Shown here: positions 46,601 through 56,175 of the stretch, one piece after another
Layout: every line of letters starts with the position of its first letter
Position numbering within the stretch: the stretch's first letter is position 1
NCBI GenBank assembly: GCA_047495785.1
Contig: JBLDXI010000036.1
Coordinates: 1,116,001-1,180,000 of the forward strand
Direction of reading: 5' to 3'
Source: Lepidodermella squamata
Lineage: Eukaryota > Gastrotricha
DNA length: 64,000 nt
Translations under genes and position numbers: made by a program
Notes under the pieces: model-generated
Databases searched by the model: none
Seen by the model: the letters and a program-made list of their open reading frames with translations, nothing else
What the model was told of the DNA's origin: nothing

Positions 46601-47357
46601 GGTAATTATCGATAAGATTCATTATTTTCGCTCTTTCCTCAACCGAACTGTCTGGCATCGTTTCTTTCAGAAACTGAGCCCAATCAAATTCCTTCTCACA
46701 CATCTGTGGAACACAAATGCGATCAATGTCCTCATTATTACAAAATTCATCTTCTAGGTCGTTAAACCATTGCTTGCTGTCATACGAGATTACAGGAAGG
46801 GATGAACCTTTCTCAGTTAAGTACATCGGCAGGTGGTAGAAATTCGTTGGAGTTTCACCGACTAGCAACACAATCTCACCCTTGGAAAAGCCGATCGATA
46901 CTTTGGGCATGTTTATGCACCACGTGGTATTCTTGTCATCGTCTTCAAATTTCAAATTGCCATTTTTATGTTCAGTGATAGCTTTATTATTTTTCAAAAA
47001 TGTGCGGCCTAGAATAATAGTATCCTTTAAGACCGTGCTAGCGATAATAAAAGTGTCCCTCAGCTTTTTTGTGCCGAGACTAAAAATAAGCGTGACTTGC
47101 CCTTCATGTGGCAGATCAGTGCCATTGCCGCATTTCAAAATGACTGGGCACTTTTCAATATTTACATCAGTAAGTTGTTTCACAACACTCATTGGAATCA
47201 AATTGTATTTACATCCCGTGTCGACAACACAAACTTTCTCAATGCTTCCAGGAAGAGTTATCACATAAGCCAGCATATCACGACTGCCTTCAGCTTCAGG
47301 TGATAAAAGGAAATTATTTACATTAGAAGGGCTCTTTTCGACCTGAGGCACATTCAT
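43656..47357 (-). CDS. pol: retrotransposon Pol polyprotein
   Basis: 1233 codons from the first Met; translation more likely enters by -1 frameshift from gag at 47375. Domains by residue: aspartic protease with VVDTG at 45-48; reverse transcriptase about 290-490 with QIDISSAYW (Asp 373), MPFGIKNAS and VLQDDI (Asp 437-438); RNase H with YTDAS (Asp 587), KKEAYA and RTDHQP (Asp 654); integrase zinc site His 809, His 816, Cys 846, Cys 849, then core Asp 878 (SIDF), Asp 938 (TDRG) and Glu 974 (TERYN). Protease-RT-RNaseH-integrase order defines Ty3/gypsy. All catalytic residues are present. The RT box has Leu where Tyr or Phe is usual before xDD. Confidence 0.95.
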   Translation of the reverse strand: MNVPQVEKSPSNVNNFLLSPEAEGSRDMLAYVITLPGSIEKVCVVDTGCKYNLIPMSVVKQLTDVNIEKCPVILKCGNGTDLPHEGQVTLIFSLGTKKLRDTFIIASTVLKDTIILGRTFLKNNKAITEHKNGNLKFEDDDKNTTWCINMPKVSIGFSKGEIVLLVGETPTNFYHLPMYLTEKGSSLPVISYDSKQWFNDLEDEFCNNEDIDRICVPQMCEKEFDWAQFLKETMPDSSVEERAKIMNLIDNYPCFSKRGEVGLAKGVHHKIDFLPEADANKFVIKPKNFSPTQDVIIEEHKNEMLQNNIIRECPHAQFAFYPVLVKKKDSDKLRFTIDFSPMNPFLKPEAQIMPNMPKLIEAAAGHKFYCQIDISSAYWTIPLREEDQEKTAFRTRSGVYCFTRMPFGIKNASNEMQNYVNQLLDGLLYKTCVVLQDDINIWADTIEEMLERLREVLSRILKSGMLLKPQKCRFLVKEVKFLGTIISESGIAADPNKLSSIRNCEPPQTIKKLRAFLGLANFLRNFVPDYAELVSPLTAATGGGKGKGKLKWTDKMLESFEKVKKAFLNPPVLTPPNYNKPFILYTDASNEALGALLCQEVDGKLKLVASASKSLTQAERHYATIKKEAYAIFWSVARKFRQYLLGQTFVIRTDHQPLLALRTLETPNAQMNRWMLELQEFEFRLEYVPGKNQYADALTRCFPSEDQETDFIHLIYLKELSWNFDELSQAQWTDPEIGPVINSKKQGTREIGEIDNPETKKRIDCIMRNFDRLEQDPSRGNAWCKRLPTGELSLLVPRAWRKYVMYQSHDAPSGGHFGSNKTIKRVRDHYWWPLMPSDIRHYCQGCDLCQKRKAETRALRGGMKSLMASKPFEMISIDFVGPINPPTIRGNAHILTIVEHFCHFAQAKPMKTITAEATADALESYFLQYGIPDVLLTDRGTQFESDLIKDFCEKWGIEKVRTTSYYPQGDGVTERYNRVLADTIAMMARKYRKNWDKNLDVVTYAFNATAHKATGVSPHEMVFGRKLKDPLYLMCGDNKITQTTSPSEYIEEKMKIMSKIWKEAQTRAKADFESRKKRADANLKPISFKVGDLVRKKVIDRDGKFGDRFAGPFEVVEVFPDNANIVRLKFGESNTDTVNVSKIDLWKNQPEHLIFHPIEEVTEEGEEAIDYSIPNILATDGQKTVPHQYNTRSKARNTDVNPVIENKGTNLLSSAKEKFSSFVNSIFSDTKNK

Positions 47358-47371
47358 CGACCGGGTATCAT

Positions 47372-48460
47372 CTAGTTTTTTGAATTACTGGTCGGTTGGT
47401 TGCGAGGCTTGGGGCAATTACGCTCAATGTGGTAGCGGTCACCACAGTTAAAGCACCCACGAATACTAGGATCACGCCAGTTTGAGGTTGCAGGTTGATA
47501 CTGCTGATTATTCCCACTGACTGCAGTTTGAGGAAATCTCCTATTTTGAAACGGAGCATTAGGAGTGTTGGAATAATTAGGCATCTGAGGCCTGCTGGGA
47601 AACGCCGAAGGTGGCGGATTGAAAGCATGAGGGTGGTTGTAGTACACCTGAGGAGCCTGTGTTGAAACTTGAGGAGTATCAAATTGTTTTGAAGCTAATT
47701 GTTTCTGAAAATCAGTGAACATATTCTTCAGGTCTGACACTTCACTTGCTAGCTTCTTGTTTTCCGTTTCAGCATTGGTAACAGAAGAAGTGACCTTAGA
47801 AGGTTTAGGATCCTGACCGCTCAATTGACTCGCAGTAATTGGGCCACTTAATTTAGCCTGAGTATTCTTTTTTTCCCAACTCCGATTCTCATTTTCAAGA
47901 AGCTGAAGAACCGCCGCATATTCAATGTGGGGATCTTTGTCCCATGCTTCAATCAGAATAGTTTGGATTTTCTTATTCGACATGCCTCCAATTAAGCATT
48001 CTGTGGCCCTGTCACACGCATCTCGTCCACCATTTGGGTAGCCGATGGTGACGAAAGACTCTATCTGTGAGATAAACACATCGATAGTATCATTTCCCTG
48101 AATAAGGTTTTTCAAGAAGACACGGGCAGTGCCCTGAGATACGGCAGTGCCTTCTGGCTGGCAAAGTCTCGCAATTGTCGCATCGAGAGATACGACTCGC
48201 TTGTTCAATTCTTGAGCGATAATTTCAGCTCTACGCTTATCGACCATTTTTTGGATGATCCTCAATTGCCTTAGAGCGCCTTTGATGTTAAAGACCTCCA
48301 TGTAATACTTTACATCAGAGATCCAAGTATTGAAATTGTTCTCATTGGGGTCAAACTTTTGCACCTTATCGTGAAGCTTTAACTCACTATTAGAGATTTG
48401 CTCGTCATCCGAGTCCGATTCCTCACGATTGATGAGAATCGACCTTCTATAACTGGCCAT
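47372..48460 (-). CDS. gag: retrotransposon Gag
   Basis: 362 codons from an ATG at 48460 to a TAG at 47372-47374. An acidic N-terminus (ESDSDDEQ) is followed by a helical capsid-like region of about 60-210 with a retrotransposon-gag look (FNTWISDVKYYMEVF; DTIDVFISQIESF). Next come a probable coiled coil at about 230-262, a Pro/Gln/Asn-rich linker, and a zinc knuckle CFNCGDRYHIERNC at 336-349. It would package the element RNA. It overlaps the frameshift site to pol. Confidence 0.92.
   Translation of the reverse strand: MASYRRSILINREESDSDDEQISNSELKLHDKVQKFDPNENNFNTWISDVKYYMEVFNIKGALRQLRIIQKMVDKRRAEIIAQELNKRVVSLDATIARLCQPEGTAVSQGTARVFLKNLIQGNDTIDVFISQIESFVTIGYPNGGRDACDRATECLIGGMSNKKIQTILIEAWDKDPHIEYAAVLQLLENENRSWEKKNTQAKLSGPITASQLSGQDPKPSKVTSSVTNAETENKKLASEVSDLKNMFTDFQKQLASKQFDTPQVSTQAPQVYYNHPHAFNPPPSAFPSRPQMPNYSNTPNAPFQNRRFPQTAVSGNNQQYQPATSNWRDPSIRGCFNCGDRYHIERNCPKPRNQPTSNSKN
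47375..47381 (-). promoter_or_regulatory. -1 ribosomal frameshift heptamer A_AAA_AAC
   Basis: On the minus strand the gag end reads TCA AAA AAC TAG. The heptamer A AAA AAC is in the classical X XXY YYZ phase and touches the stop codon. Slipping back one base gives CTA GAT GAT ..., which leads without a stop into pol, six codons before its first Met. A downstream stimulatory structure was not established. Confidence 0.85.
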
Positions 48461-48534
48461 TTATGTTATTTTTATTTTTATTTTTAATAGTTAGTGGCTC
48501 AATGAGTCAACACAAGATAGGAGAAAAAATAATT

Positions 48535-48722
48535 CGACTGGAATTTCCTTCAGTCGTCACAAAACAATTAGACTGGAATAGCCTTTTTCGCAAAATAATA
48601 ATAATGGGCTGGAATTTCCTTCAGCCTTGAAAAATTAGCTGGAATGACCTTCAGCTTTTATTAAACTTTGACTGGAATGGCCGTCAGTCACAATACTTAT
48701 CAACTGGAATTTCCTTCAGTTG
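48535..48722 (-). promoter_or_regulatory. array of short hairpins with covarying stems in the 5' leader
   Basis: Five 20 nt inverted repeats at 48536-48555, 48607-48626, 48637-48656, 48670-48689 and 48702-48721. A sixth degenerate unit begins at 48571. On the plus strand they read GACTGGAATTTCCTTCAGTC, GGCTGGAATTTCCTTCAGCC, AGCTGGAATGACCTTCAGCT, GACTGGAATGGCCGTCAGTC and AACTGGAATTTCCTTCAGTT. The outer stem bases change in pairs (G-C to A-T, A-T to G-C) while the loop core is conserved. Units start 30-36 nt apart. They lie between the LTR and the gag start, so they are in genomic RNA; a packaging or translation-control role is inference. Confidence 0.85.
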
Positions 48723-48796
48723 CCAGAAACAGCTTACCACTGTTTTCTATTAAACTTACCTACTGTTGTGAGTGGATGGTGGAATCGATCGTTGAT

Positions 48797-48816
48797 CGAG
48801 CGGAGTCTCGGCGCCA
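48797..48816 (-). promoter_or_regulatory. putative primer binding site
   Basis: Directly inside the 5' LTR the minus strand reads T, then TGGCGCCGAGACTCCGC. It starts with the TGG that pairs with a tRNA CCA end. The tRNA was not identified. Confidence 0.65.
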
Positions 48817-48817
48817 A

Positions 48818-49078
48818 TGAAGGGTTGATATCCCTGACCTGGTTCGGGGGAAACTAATAACAGCGATTAGACTGAATAATATACAAGGCAGTTCAGTAAA
48901 GCAGATCAACTGATAACTTTATTGTCATGATTTAGGGCTTATATAGCCAAGAGGACGCCAAATTAGATGAGTTGTAATGAAGTGCGTCACGTGATATTAC
49001 TGTCACGAGCGCTAGCTAGAATAATAAGAATGGACTACTGAACTAATAATTGGGACAGGGTACATAGCGATCCTCTCA
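48818..49078 (-). repeat. 5' LTR of the retrotransposon
   Basis: 261 bp, identical by eye to 41938-42198, with the same TATA box, E-box and AATAAA. Followed by the second CCAAC of the target duplication at 49079-49083. Confidence 0.95.
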
Positions 49079-49764
49079 CCAACATACAGGGAGATTGTGA
49101 ATGAACTATTGGGAAGTATTGATACGAGCTTGCTGCTCGTCACTTCCAAATAGCCGGTTGAGTTATCGACAGAAAGCGCTGTATTAGGGTAGTCGAACGG
49201 GCCGGACACAAACGAGGGCGAGGAGCCAATGAACGATGATTCAACGTTATTGCCACTAACATCACGGATGCCGTATTCCTGAGTGAGAGGGAAGAAAGCC
49301 AGCGAGCCAGGCAAGCTGAAAGGAGTCTCTGCAAAAAGACGGAGATCATTCTCAAGAAACCGTTAATTGCTGATTAAACGCACGCTGTTTGCAATCCTTC
49401 AATGTGGCGTACGTGGTGCTATCGGCTTGCGTCTATTTCGTCAAATTTCGATATTCATAACTCGTATCAATAGAAATTCATACTCACCAAATTTTGTGGA
49501 CAGCTTTCCGCTAAGGAAACGCACACGGCCGCCATCAGAGGCTCATTCGTGCAGAGCTTGTACTGCAATAAAAAGAGGAAATTTTAGATATTTTCAAAGA
49601 TAGGGATCGGGAATCTCGGAATCCAATGTGGGATCTATTCTAGGAACCTAGATTCCATTGCTGCCTCGTTCCAGGTTGCCTTTCAACTTCTTTAAATTCT
49701 TAATCAGTACTAATTCGGCTGATAGATTGGCTAACAACAGTCAACCATGAAAATTGCAAATTTA

Positions 49765-50092
49765 GGCTCAATTCCGGACCCCGCTTAGTTAGAAAATCAA
49801 TGTTAGAAGCTTCCAGGTGCTATGGTTAGAGATCCACAGAGATGAATAAGTTTTCGCGCTACAACATAGAGGAGGTCAGGCGACGCGACGACCTGACCTC
49901 GCAAAATTTCTAAATTCCCCCCACAAATGCGTTACCATGGAAAATATTTTAAATAATTCTAAATTGTATTTAATTAAATATTTTTTGTGAGAATTTAATA
50001 AAATTATTGAACTTGCGTGAAGAAAATGAGGGAAAAGGCGGAATTTTTAAACTTTTACCTGCACGGAACTAAGCGGGGTCCGGAATTGAGCC
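49765..50092. mobile_element. 328 bp MITE in gene C intron 9
   Basis: Ends are inverted 26 bp repeats beginning GGCTCAATTCCGGACCCCGC. AAATTTA is duplicated on both sides (49758-49764 and 50093-50099). The interior has a CGACCTGACCT hairpin near 49875-49900. The 7-8 bp duplication is compatible with a hAT-type source. Confidence 0.8.
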
Positions 50093-50099
50093 AAATTTA

Positions 50100-52115
50100 G
50101 ACCCATTTTTTTTGTTTATGCCACTATAATTTTCGACCCTCCTCTGGAAATAAGACAAAGCACTCTGGGGTTGGGATTAACATCGCAAAATGGAGAGTTA
50201 GGTGGTTACGTTTTGTTGCGCACGTGTTCCGAGTCTTGGGTGGAGCGTGCTTGAAGTTAGCGGGGGTTGAAAATTATAGTGACATGACACTCAAAGCGCG
50301 GTACTACGGTAAGGCATTCCTGGATGTTTAGGCGCACCTTTGTTCCGATAGGAACGAAAGTTCCCACCCAATTGCCATTTTCCGCGCCCTTTCCCCTTTC
50401 CCTCATTAATTAAATGGCGACCCCCCCGAATCTCAGAAGGGCAAGGCTATATAGATCGCACAACCTTGCAAGTTATATCAATCGATAGCCCTTGACGAGG
50501 AGAGCTTAACAAAGATATTCCAGCTATTTTCGCCGGACCATCTCGAAGAAATCGTTAAAAAACTGAATTTGACCTACTTTTTCTGGGGGCATTGCCCAAT
50601 TTAAACTAGGTCAATTTGGTGCTATTTTTAGCTGCGCAATCACTAATATAGGGCCAGTACTGCGCACTTCACTAATAATAGAAATATACTGATCGCGATT
50701 TGGCCTTGGCCAGTGTTATTCGAGCTTGCATACAATTTGGCCTCCCTCCTCGGGGAGGGAGGCTTACGAAAGTTCATTGCTGACAATCATTTTATTGAAG
50801 ATGTATCCTCGTGAACAATGGCTTATTTTAGGTCACGTGACTGGGACAAAATTAAAAGCAAATTGAAAATCACACTATAGTTTAATAGATAATTTGATAT
50901 TGGGCAATCATTCGTCATTCGATCGGCATAATTGCTTCTAATATTACAGTTTTTCGGTTTATTCAAGTCATAGAGGCAGCTTATTTCCTCCCCTGTATTC
51001 GAGAACGCGATTGATCGCGTTGTATCATAGCTACCAAAGGCTTGCCCAGAGCATTAGCCATCGAAATCATGGAAAGCCATTAGCTCTGCGGTTATACATT
51101 GAACATTTCAATTGTTCCGTTAGGTGGACGCGAGATTTTAGATTCCAGTTGCTCTTCAGTGTAAAAACGGCAAATTAAGCACAATTCTTATCTCATTTAG
51201 ATCCATGTTTACGGCGTTCGCTTCTGCAGGATCCGATGTGTGCCATTCGAGAGTAATGGAGTATAACAGAGAGCGTTAAGGTGTTTAATCGTTGTTAATA
51301 TTACACAAGCGAGGCAAACGACTAGTAAAGCCATCAAAAGTATACAAGATTAGGCGGTGCGAATCAAACGATTGTCCCGATATGCGACAGCATAGGAAAT
51401 TTCGATCAAGTTTCGAAGGCTTGCGCCAGCTGATTATTGTACATTCAATCAAGCAAAGGTGTCGTTTTCTGTTTGTGCACTGGCATAACATAAACAACTT
51501 TGCGTAACTTCACGTTTTAACAGGTAACTTTGCTTAATTGAAGCTAAGTGATCGAAGGATGACAACAAATTGAGAATTGCGTAAGCCCGACTGGGGTTCA
51601 TTAAATCTCCCTGTCTAATTTCTAAGAAACCAGAGAAGCTCTATGGGCCCCTTCCATAGACATCAAAATCAATAGACATTCAATTAGACGACTCCGGTCT
51701 ACACAACTTTCCCTACACAACTTAGGTATAGCTATCGCTGTATACAAATTCAGATTGAAGTCGTGATTTTGGAGGTATGGATGGTCATTAGCCTTGCAAC
51801 ATACTAATGATGCCTTGCAAATAACTATCAAATAACTATCAAATCGCAGAAGGCGGGTCTCCTGTCTCCTCGACATACGACATTGGTGGAACCTGCGGTG
51901 AGCCGGTGTTGATCGGCCGTTTTATGGAGGGTGGGGCTCAGGCCCTTCCTTATGAAGGGAGGGCGTTTTGGGAGAGTTGGTTAGCCCTTTAAATCCGATC
52001 ATCTCCTACAATTCGCCTTTTTACTTTGAGCTAGCAATTCACTAGCACAAACAGCTGGATTTCTCTTTTTCAAATGATGCGTTATCATAATTATAAAGTA
52101 ATGAATAACAAATAC
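50100..52115. other. gene C intron 9, no gene recognised
   Basis: No domain-bearing frame. At 50740-50763 a perfect 10 bp stem with a TCGG loop (GCCTCCCTCC and its complement) stands out. Frames at 51285-51507 and 51622-51876 are short and featureless. Confidence 0.45.
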
Positions 52116-52181
52116 CGTTGTCTCCATCTTGCAGGCGTCGTGATTTTCTTTGAAAGATGTTGAGTTGCCATAGACTTTAAC

Positions 52182-53272
52182 CTGTAAACAAGACGTTGCG
52201 TTATGCAATTAAGCAGCGGTTCAAAAAATTGTTGTCTCGTATGGCACAGTAGTGTCCTATGAAAATGGCTCGTATGACACCTTGGTAAAATGACTGAAAT
52301 TTCGTTCGGAATGGGTACAATTTGAGCTAAAAATTGATCAGTTCAAGGTGAAGTTAGAAGTTAGTTAAGAAGTTAGAAAGCGAAGAAATTTTCAGAATTG
52401 CCCATGTTTATGGCTGGTTGTTTTCCGATTTTTAGTCAGAAAATGGTCAACAAATGCCCTGTTTCTTAGTCGGAATCTATTCTTGTCCGTCTACCATTTT
52501 TAGGCCCATAGAACACTTGAAATTTGGCTAAGTACACGAGTTTCCGGTTTTGGAAACGCTGCATATAATGCTGCTAAATATCTTTGGCTTCGCTGAATAA
52601 CCGATATTTTCAGGCTTATTTTCATGGAATTGTTTTAGCTATCGACAAAGCTCAGTCCAAAATACATCATTTTAATATTAACATAGCGTCATTGAATCGC
52701 TTGAACACCTTAACAAACGTTTACCCAGACAGAAATAAGTAGACCTAGAGCTCAGTAGATCTGAAAAATACTGGCTCAAAATGCCCTTTTCATGACCTAT
52801 TCCGGAAATACAGTAGTTTTGCGTTAAGCCGGACCGATTTTTAGTGAATTTAACGTCAGAAGGTTCGGCTTAGACCAAAAGTTTAGAAAAAATCGCACTT
52901 TTCATTCTGCGACAGGGTGGCTTTGGTGGGATGATTATTTTTACCCTAGAAAACAACTGTTTGAAATCGTTGTTGAACCTAAAATTCAGCTCAGCATCCC
53001 CATTTTGTCAACTCCAAGTAGTTCATTGATGTAAAATGCCTTTAAATAACTTGAATACATATGTGTTCATAAGCAGTAATTTTTCGCCCTGGTCCGGCTT
53101 AAAATTAGGCGGATTTGCATTAAGCCGGGCTGAATCGCATAGCGAGGGTCTTAACGCAGAGTGGAGTTTGTTAACTTTTTGTGATGTCGCGCATTTTTCG
53201 AAATAACAAATATAGAATTGTCGTCAAAAATATAGGTCGAGTAGCTTTGACAATTCGATATTTTACGGTATA
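52182..53272. other. gene C intron 8, left part, possible degraded pogo-like repeat
   Basis: About 52810-53160 contains GCGTTAAGCCGGACCG and later TAAGCCGG and CTTAACGCAGAG, resembling worn inverted ends of a second pogo/Tigger-like MITE. Ends were not defined. No coding content. Confidence 0.35.
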
Positions 53273-54532
53273 CAGTGCTCCCTCGATATAAGCAAGGGGG
53301 CGGGATCCACGCGATTGCTCTTATCGAGGGTTGCTCTTATAGAGGGCTGTTAAAGAGCTAGCGATGAATCATAAGTGCGTCGCCAGGTTTTTTTCTCAGT
53401 TGCTAGGGCGACGTTTATTTCACTGGTTAGCCATATCCAAGATAATCTGGTGTTCATGTAATGATTTTCGATGTGGTAGATAGTATTTGATATGCAAAGT
53501 TTGATCATTTGAATTCCAATTGTATTTTAAGCTGGCTGACATTTTTTAACATTTTTCTAATAATTTCTGAAAAATATTTCATCGAATAATTTCTTCATTT
53601 ATGATCAGGACACTTCGGTTACGCCAATTTACCCAGCGATAGTTGAGAGCCATCTAAATCGAATGCGATATTTTAATTTAATTGATCCAAATTTGGAAAT
53701 TTGAAGGTTAACAAAGCTTGAAAGCCTTCATTAGAATTAAATGTAGCAATTCCATTTGGTTCAAAGACAAACCATGGATACACTAGCGGATAAGCGAACA
53801 ATGTTAGGTAAAATTCGGCTAGGAGCCTGTGATGCCTAAAACCTATCCAAGGTTGAAACGCATTTTTTCTCATAAATCCGTGAAAAAACTGAAGGACTCG
53901 GGGCGAACATTGCTTGGAAATCTTGTTGGAAGTTTGCTTGAATCTTGAGTCGAAGCTGCATCCTAACTTCATTTTTTCAGAATTCTATAGAATTAAAACA
54001 GATTTACGGCATTACGATTCCTCGTGATGTGCTTTGATGGAATACAACAGCTTGAATGCCACCTTTATCTGTTCTGAAAACTTCGGTAGAACAGTAGATA
54101 ATCAGCGGTTTGCTTTTTATCGCTTTTTAAATAATTTTTCTAGACCCGTAGCGTAATCACTATCATTCTTTAAAAAATCTCATCAATGGCTAGTAGTAGT
54201 GTTTGTGAATGAAAAATACGAGAGAGCAAACGCGCGCGCACGATCTCAAAATTGAAGCCAGTGCTGAGATAAAAAACATCGATCTGTAAAGATGGAGATC
54301 AAGAGATCACGAGGCGCCGCCGTCCAACTGAAAAATCGAAAACGCCAGGAGCAGTGTTACAATTCTGTTGCTAACGTAAACAAATTCTTCATGTAAATTA
54401 AAAATTATCATGTAAACAATTTTAATTTGTCGAAAAATAATTTTTTAACAAATAAAATCAACGGGATCCAAAAAAAGTTGCTAGTAGCGAGGGATTGCTC
54501 TTATCGGGGTTGCTTATATCGAGGGAGCACTG
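53273..54532. mobile_element. pogo/Tigger-like non-autonomous element in gene C intron 8
   Basis: Ends CAGTGCTCCCTCGATATAAG and the inverted CTTATATCGAGGGAGCACTG, flanked by TA on both sides (53271-53272 and 54533-54534). A second copy of TTGCTCTTATCG-type sequence lies inside each end. CAGTGCTCCCTCGATA ends with TA duplication are typical of pogo/Tigger elements. The 99-codon frame at 53673-53972 shows no recognisable transposase motif, so it is probably non-autonomous. Confidence 0.8.
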
Positions 54533-56175
54533 TAACATTCGTAAATCGTTCATATCTGAACTCGCCGCACTCGATTTACTCATCGCAACTCGCCTCCGGC
54601 TCGTTCCGACTCGTAAATCTCGGGCGGCTCCGTACAGATATAAACGTTTTACTCATGTCATACCATACAAATATAAACTTTGAAGCCTATATACTCCTAT
54701 TTCCTATGAATATCAGCCTATTTTTATATCGATCGACTCCTGGTTAATTTGATCTTGAAAGCGGCATGAAAATCTCACGATCCTAACAAGCTCACAAACC
54801 CCAAGTTTTCACTAAGTATTCAAAGGCAGGATCTAAGAGCATCGATCTTGTATATGTCTTAATTTTACAATTACGATCACTATAAAGTCGAAACCATACG
54901 ATAGATCTACCTAACGAAATGATTCACTCACCCGCGTACCACTGGGAACAATTCCATAGCACTGATTGCCTTTGCCTGTGATACATTGAACAGCTCTCTA
55001 TTAAAGCATATGAAAACAAAATGATGACATAGCAGATTTCTTCTAAATGTTTACCCCAGCTAGGCAGTTAGCTTTGTTGGCAAACGTCGCAGACGAAAAT
55101 TCTCGCGTTTCAGACCCAGCCTGGCAGCCCGGTGTCTCAGGACGGCAATCGATGAAGCTTCCGGTGGACGAGCTGAAGCACCTTACATGCGGCTTCTCGC
55201 TTTCAGCAACTTTTACTGTTAACGGCATGATGAACTAGTTAGATCAATGATCATAAATCGAAAATAACTCACGTGATGTTCCAGAGATGCAGAGGCCTAA
55301 ATTAGCGTACTGGCTGCCACCTTCGAGCTATGCGGAAAGAATAGAAATTACGATCAGCTCGATGAGCACCAATTGTTATAAACCCAGTTCTCGGGACACG
55401 TGTAGTTGACTGGAACACATGTTTTCACCACGCCATTGTCCGAGCATCGCTTGAAAGACTGATTCTAAACATTAAAAAGACGTGAAATACAATGAATATT
55501 CTAGCGCTGATGAATTACCGCTAATTTCGATTTCGCATTATTACATGCGGTCAAACTTTCCTTCAGCGACGTATTTCTGAACCAATCAAGCTAAATAATC
55601 ATTTCAAATAAAATTAAAATAACACAGTAGATAGCGCTGAAAGTTTACCTCAATTTCTCTGTCGGCAGCCGGTTCGCCAGATAATTTGCAGTTGGCAAGG
55701 CCGGGATTGCAACGTGGTGTCAGGGCGCCGTATTTGTAGCACATTTTAGCATTCTGTTTTTTATTTGGATAACAATAATTAAAAGTAACGAGACCTGATA
55801 TTCAACTTCCTACCCCTGATCGGCAGGATTGCAAATCTGGGAACAATGGGCCCCACTGTATTCAAGGAAATAAATATATAATAATGATAGCGGAGTGGAA
55901 AATTGAAACGAATTCAAGATTAATTTGATGAAAATTGTTTATTGTTTCAGGCAATTTAAGGAACTAATTTTGCAATTTAAGATTCAATTTTCCTAATCCA
56001 AATTAAAATTCTAAAATAAAGATACCTGATACTCAGTGATGGGATCACAGGTAGGGTTGTTATCGCGGCACGAAGCGAAGGCGTTGTTGGTCACCTGGAA
56101 GCATCGCTTGAACACCTGGCCCGAGACCTGGCTGATACAAAAGATCGAGATGACTGTTGAAATAAATGCTCTCAT

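Larger units (their letters stand above)
41938..49078 (-). mobile_element. full-length Ty3/gypsy-type LTR retrotransposon
   Basis: 7141 bp with 261 bp LTRs that are identical by eye, TG...CA ends, and CCAAC duplicated at 41933-41937 and 49079-49083. From 5' to 3' on the minus strand it carries a leader with a primer site and hairpin array, gag, pol (protease, RT, RNase H, integrase in the Ty3 order), a third ORF, a purine tract and the 3' LTR. All three ORFs are open. Identical LTRs mean recent insertion. It interrupts exon 12 of gene C. Confidence 0.95.
39202..56175 (-). pseudogene. gene C: short-subfamily LamG/four-cysteine gene split by a retrotransposon
   Basis: Fourteen exons: 56026-56175, 55814-55855, 55649-55753, 55519-55590, 55384-55464, 55273-55327, 55055-55215, 54932-54997, 52116-52181, 49488-49562, 49384-49432, 49079-49328 joined to 41820-41932, 39392-40244, 39202-39337. 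Ignoring the retrotransposon and one copy of its 5 bp duplication, lengths sum to 2274 nt (757 aa) with no stop or phase error. The signal peptide is MRAFISTVISIFCISQVSG; modules run to about residue 307; two LamG-like domains follow (WFFIAVSYNSTS, CVSVFDQALSLEQLW; TGSFTIALFAS, CLNIFNQALTVNQLRIVEI). The insertion lies inside LamG 1, between LYVG and FSDFSK. The reading frame would be lost unless the element is removed from the transcript. Introns 8, 9 and 12 are swollen by MITEs. Confidence 0.85.

Noticed and set aside
46882-47268. 128-codon plus-strand open frame
   Set aside because: Lies antisense within pol and has no domain of its own; likewise 44232-44555 and 46551-46757.
48535-48722. 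Regularly spaced 20 nt repeats resembling a small CRISPR array
   Set aside because: Each unit is itself a hairpin with covarying arms, spacers are only 10-16 nt, and the array lies in a retrotransposon leader of an animal genome.
52810-53165. Possible second pogo-like MITE
   Set aside because: The inverted ends are too worn and no TA duplication could be placed, so boundaries are not supported.
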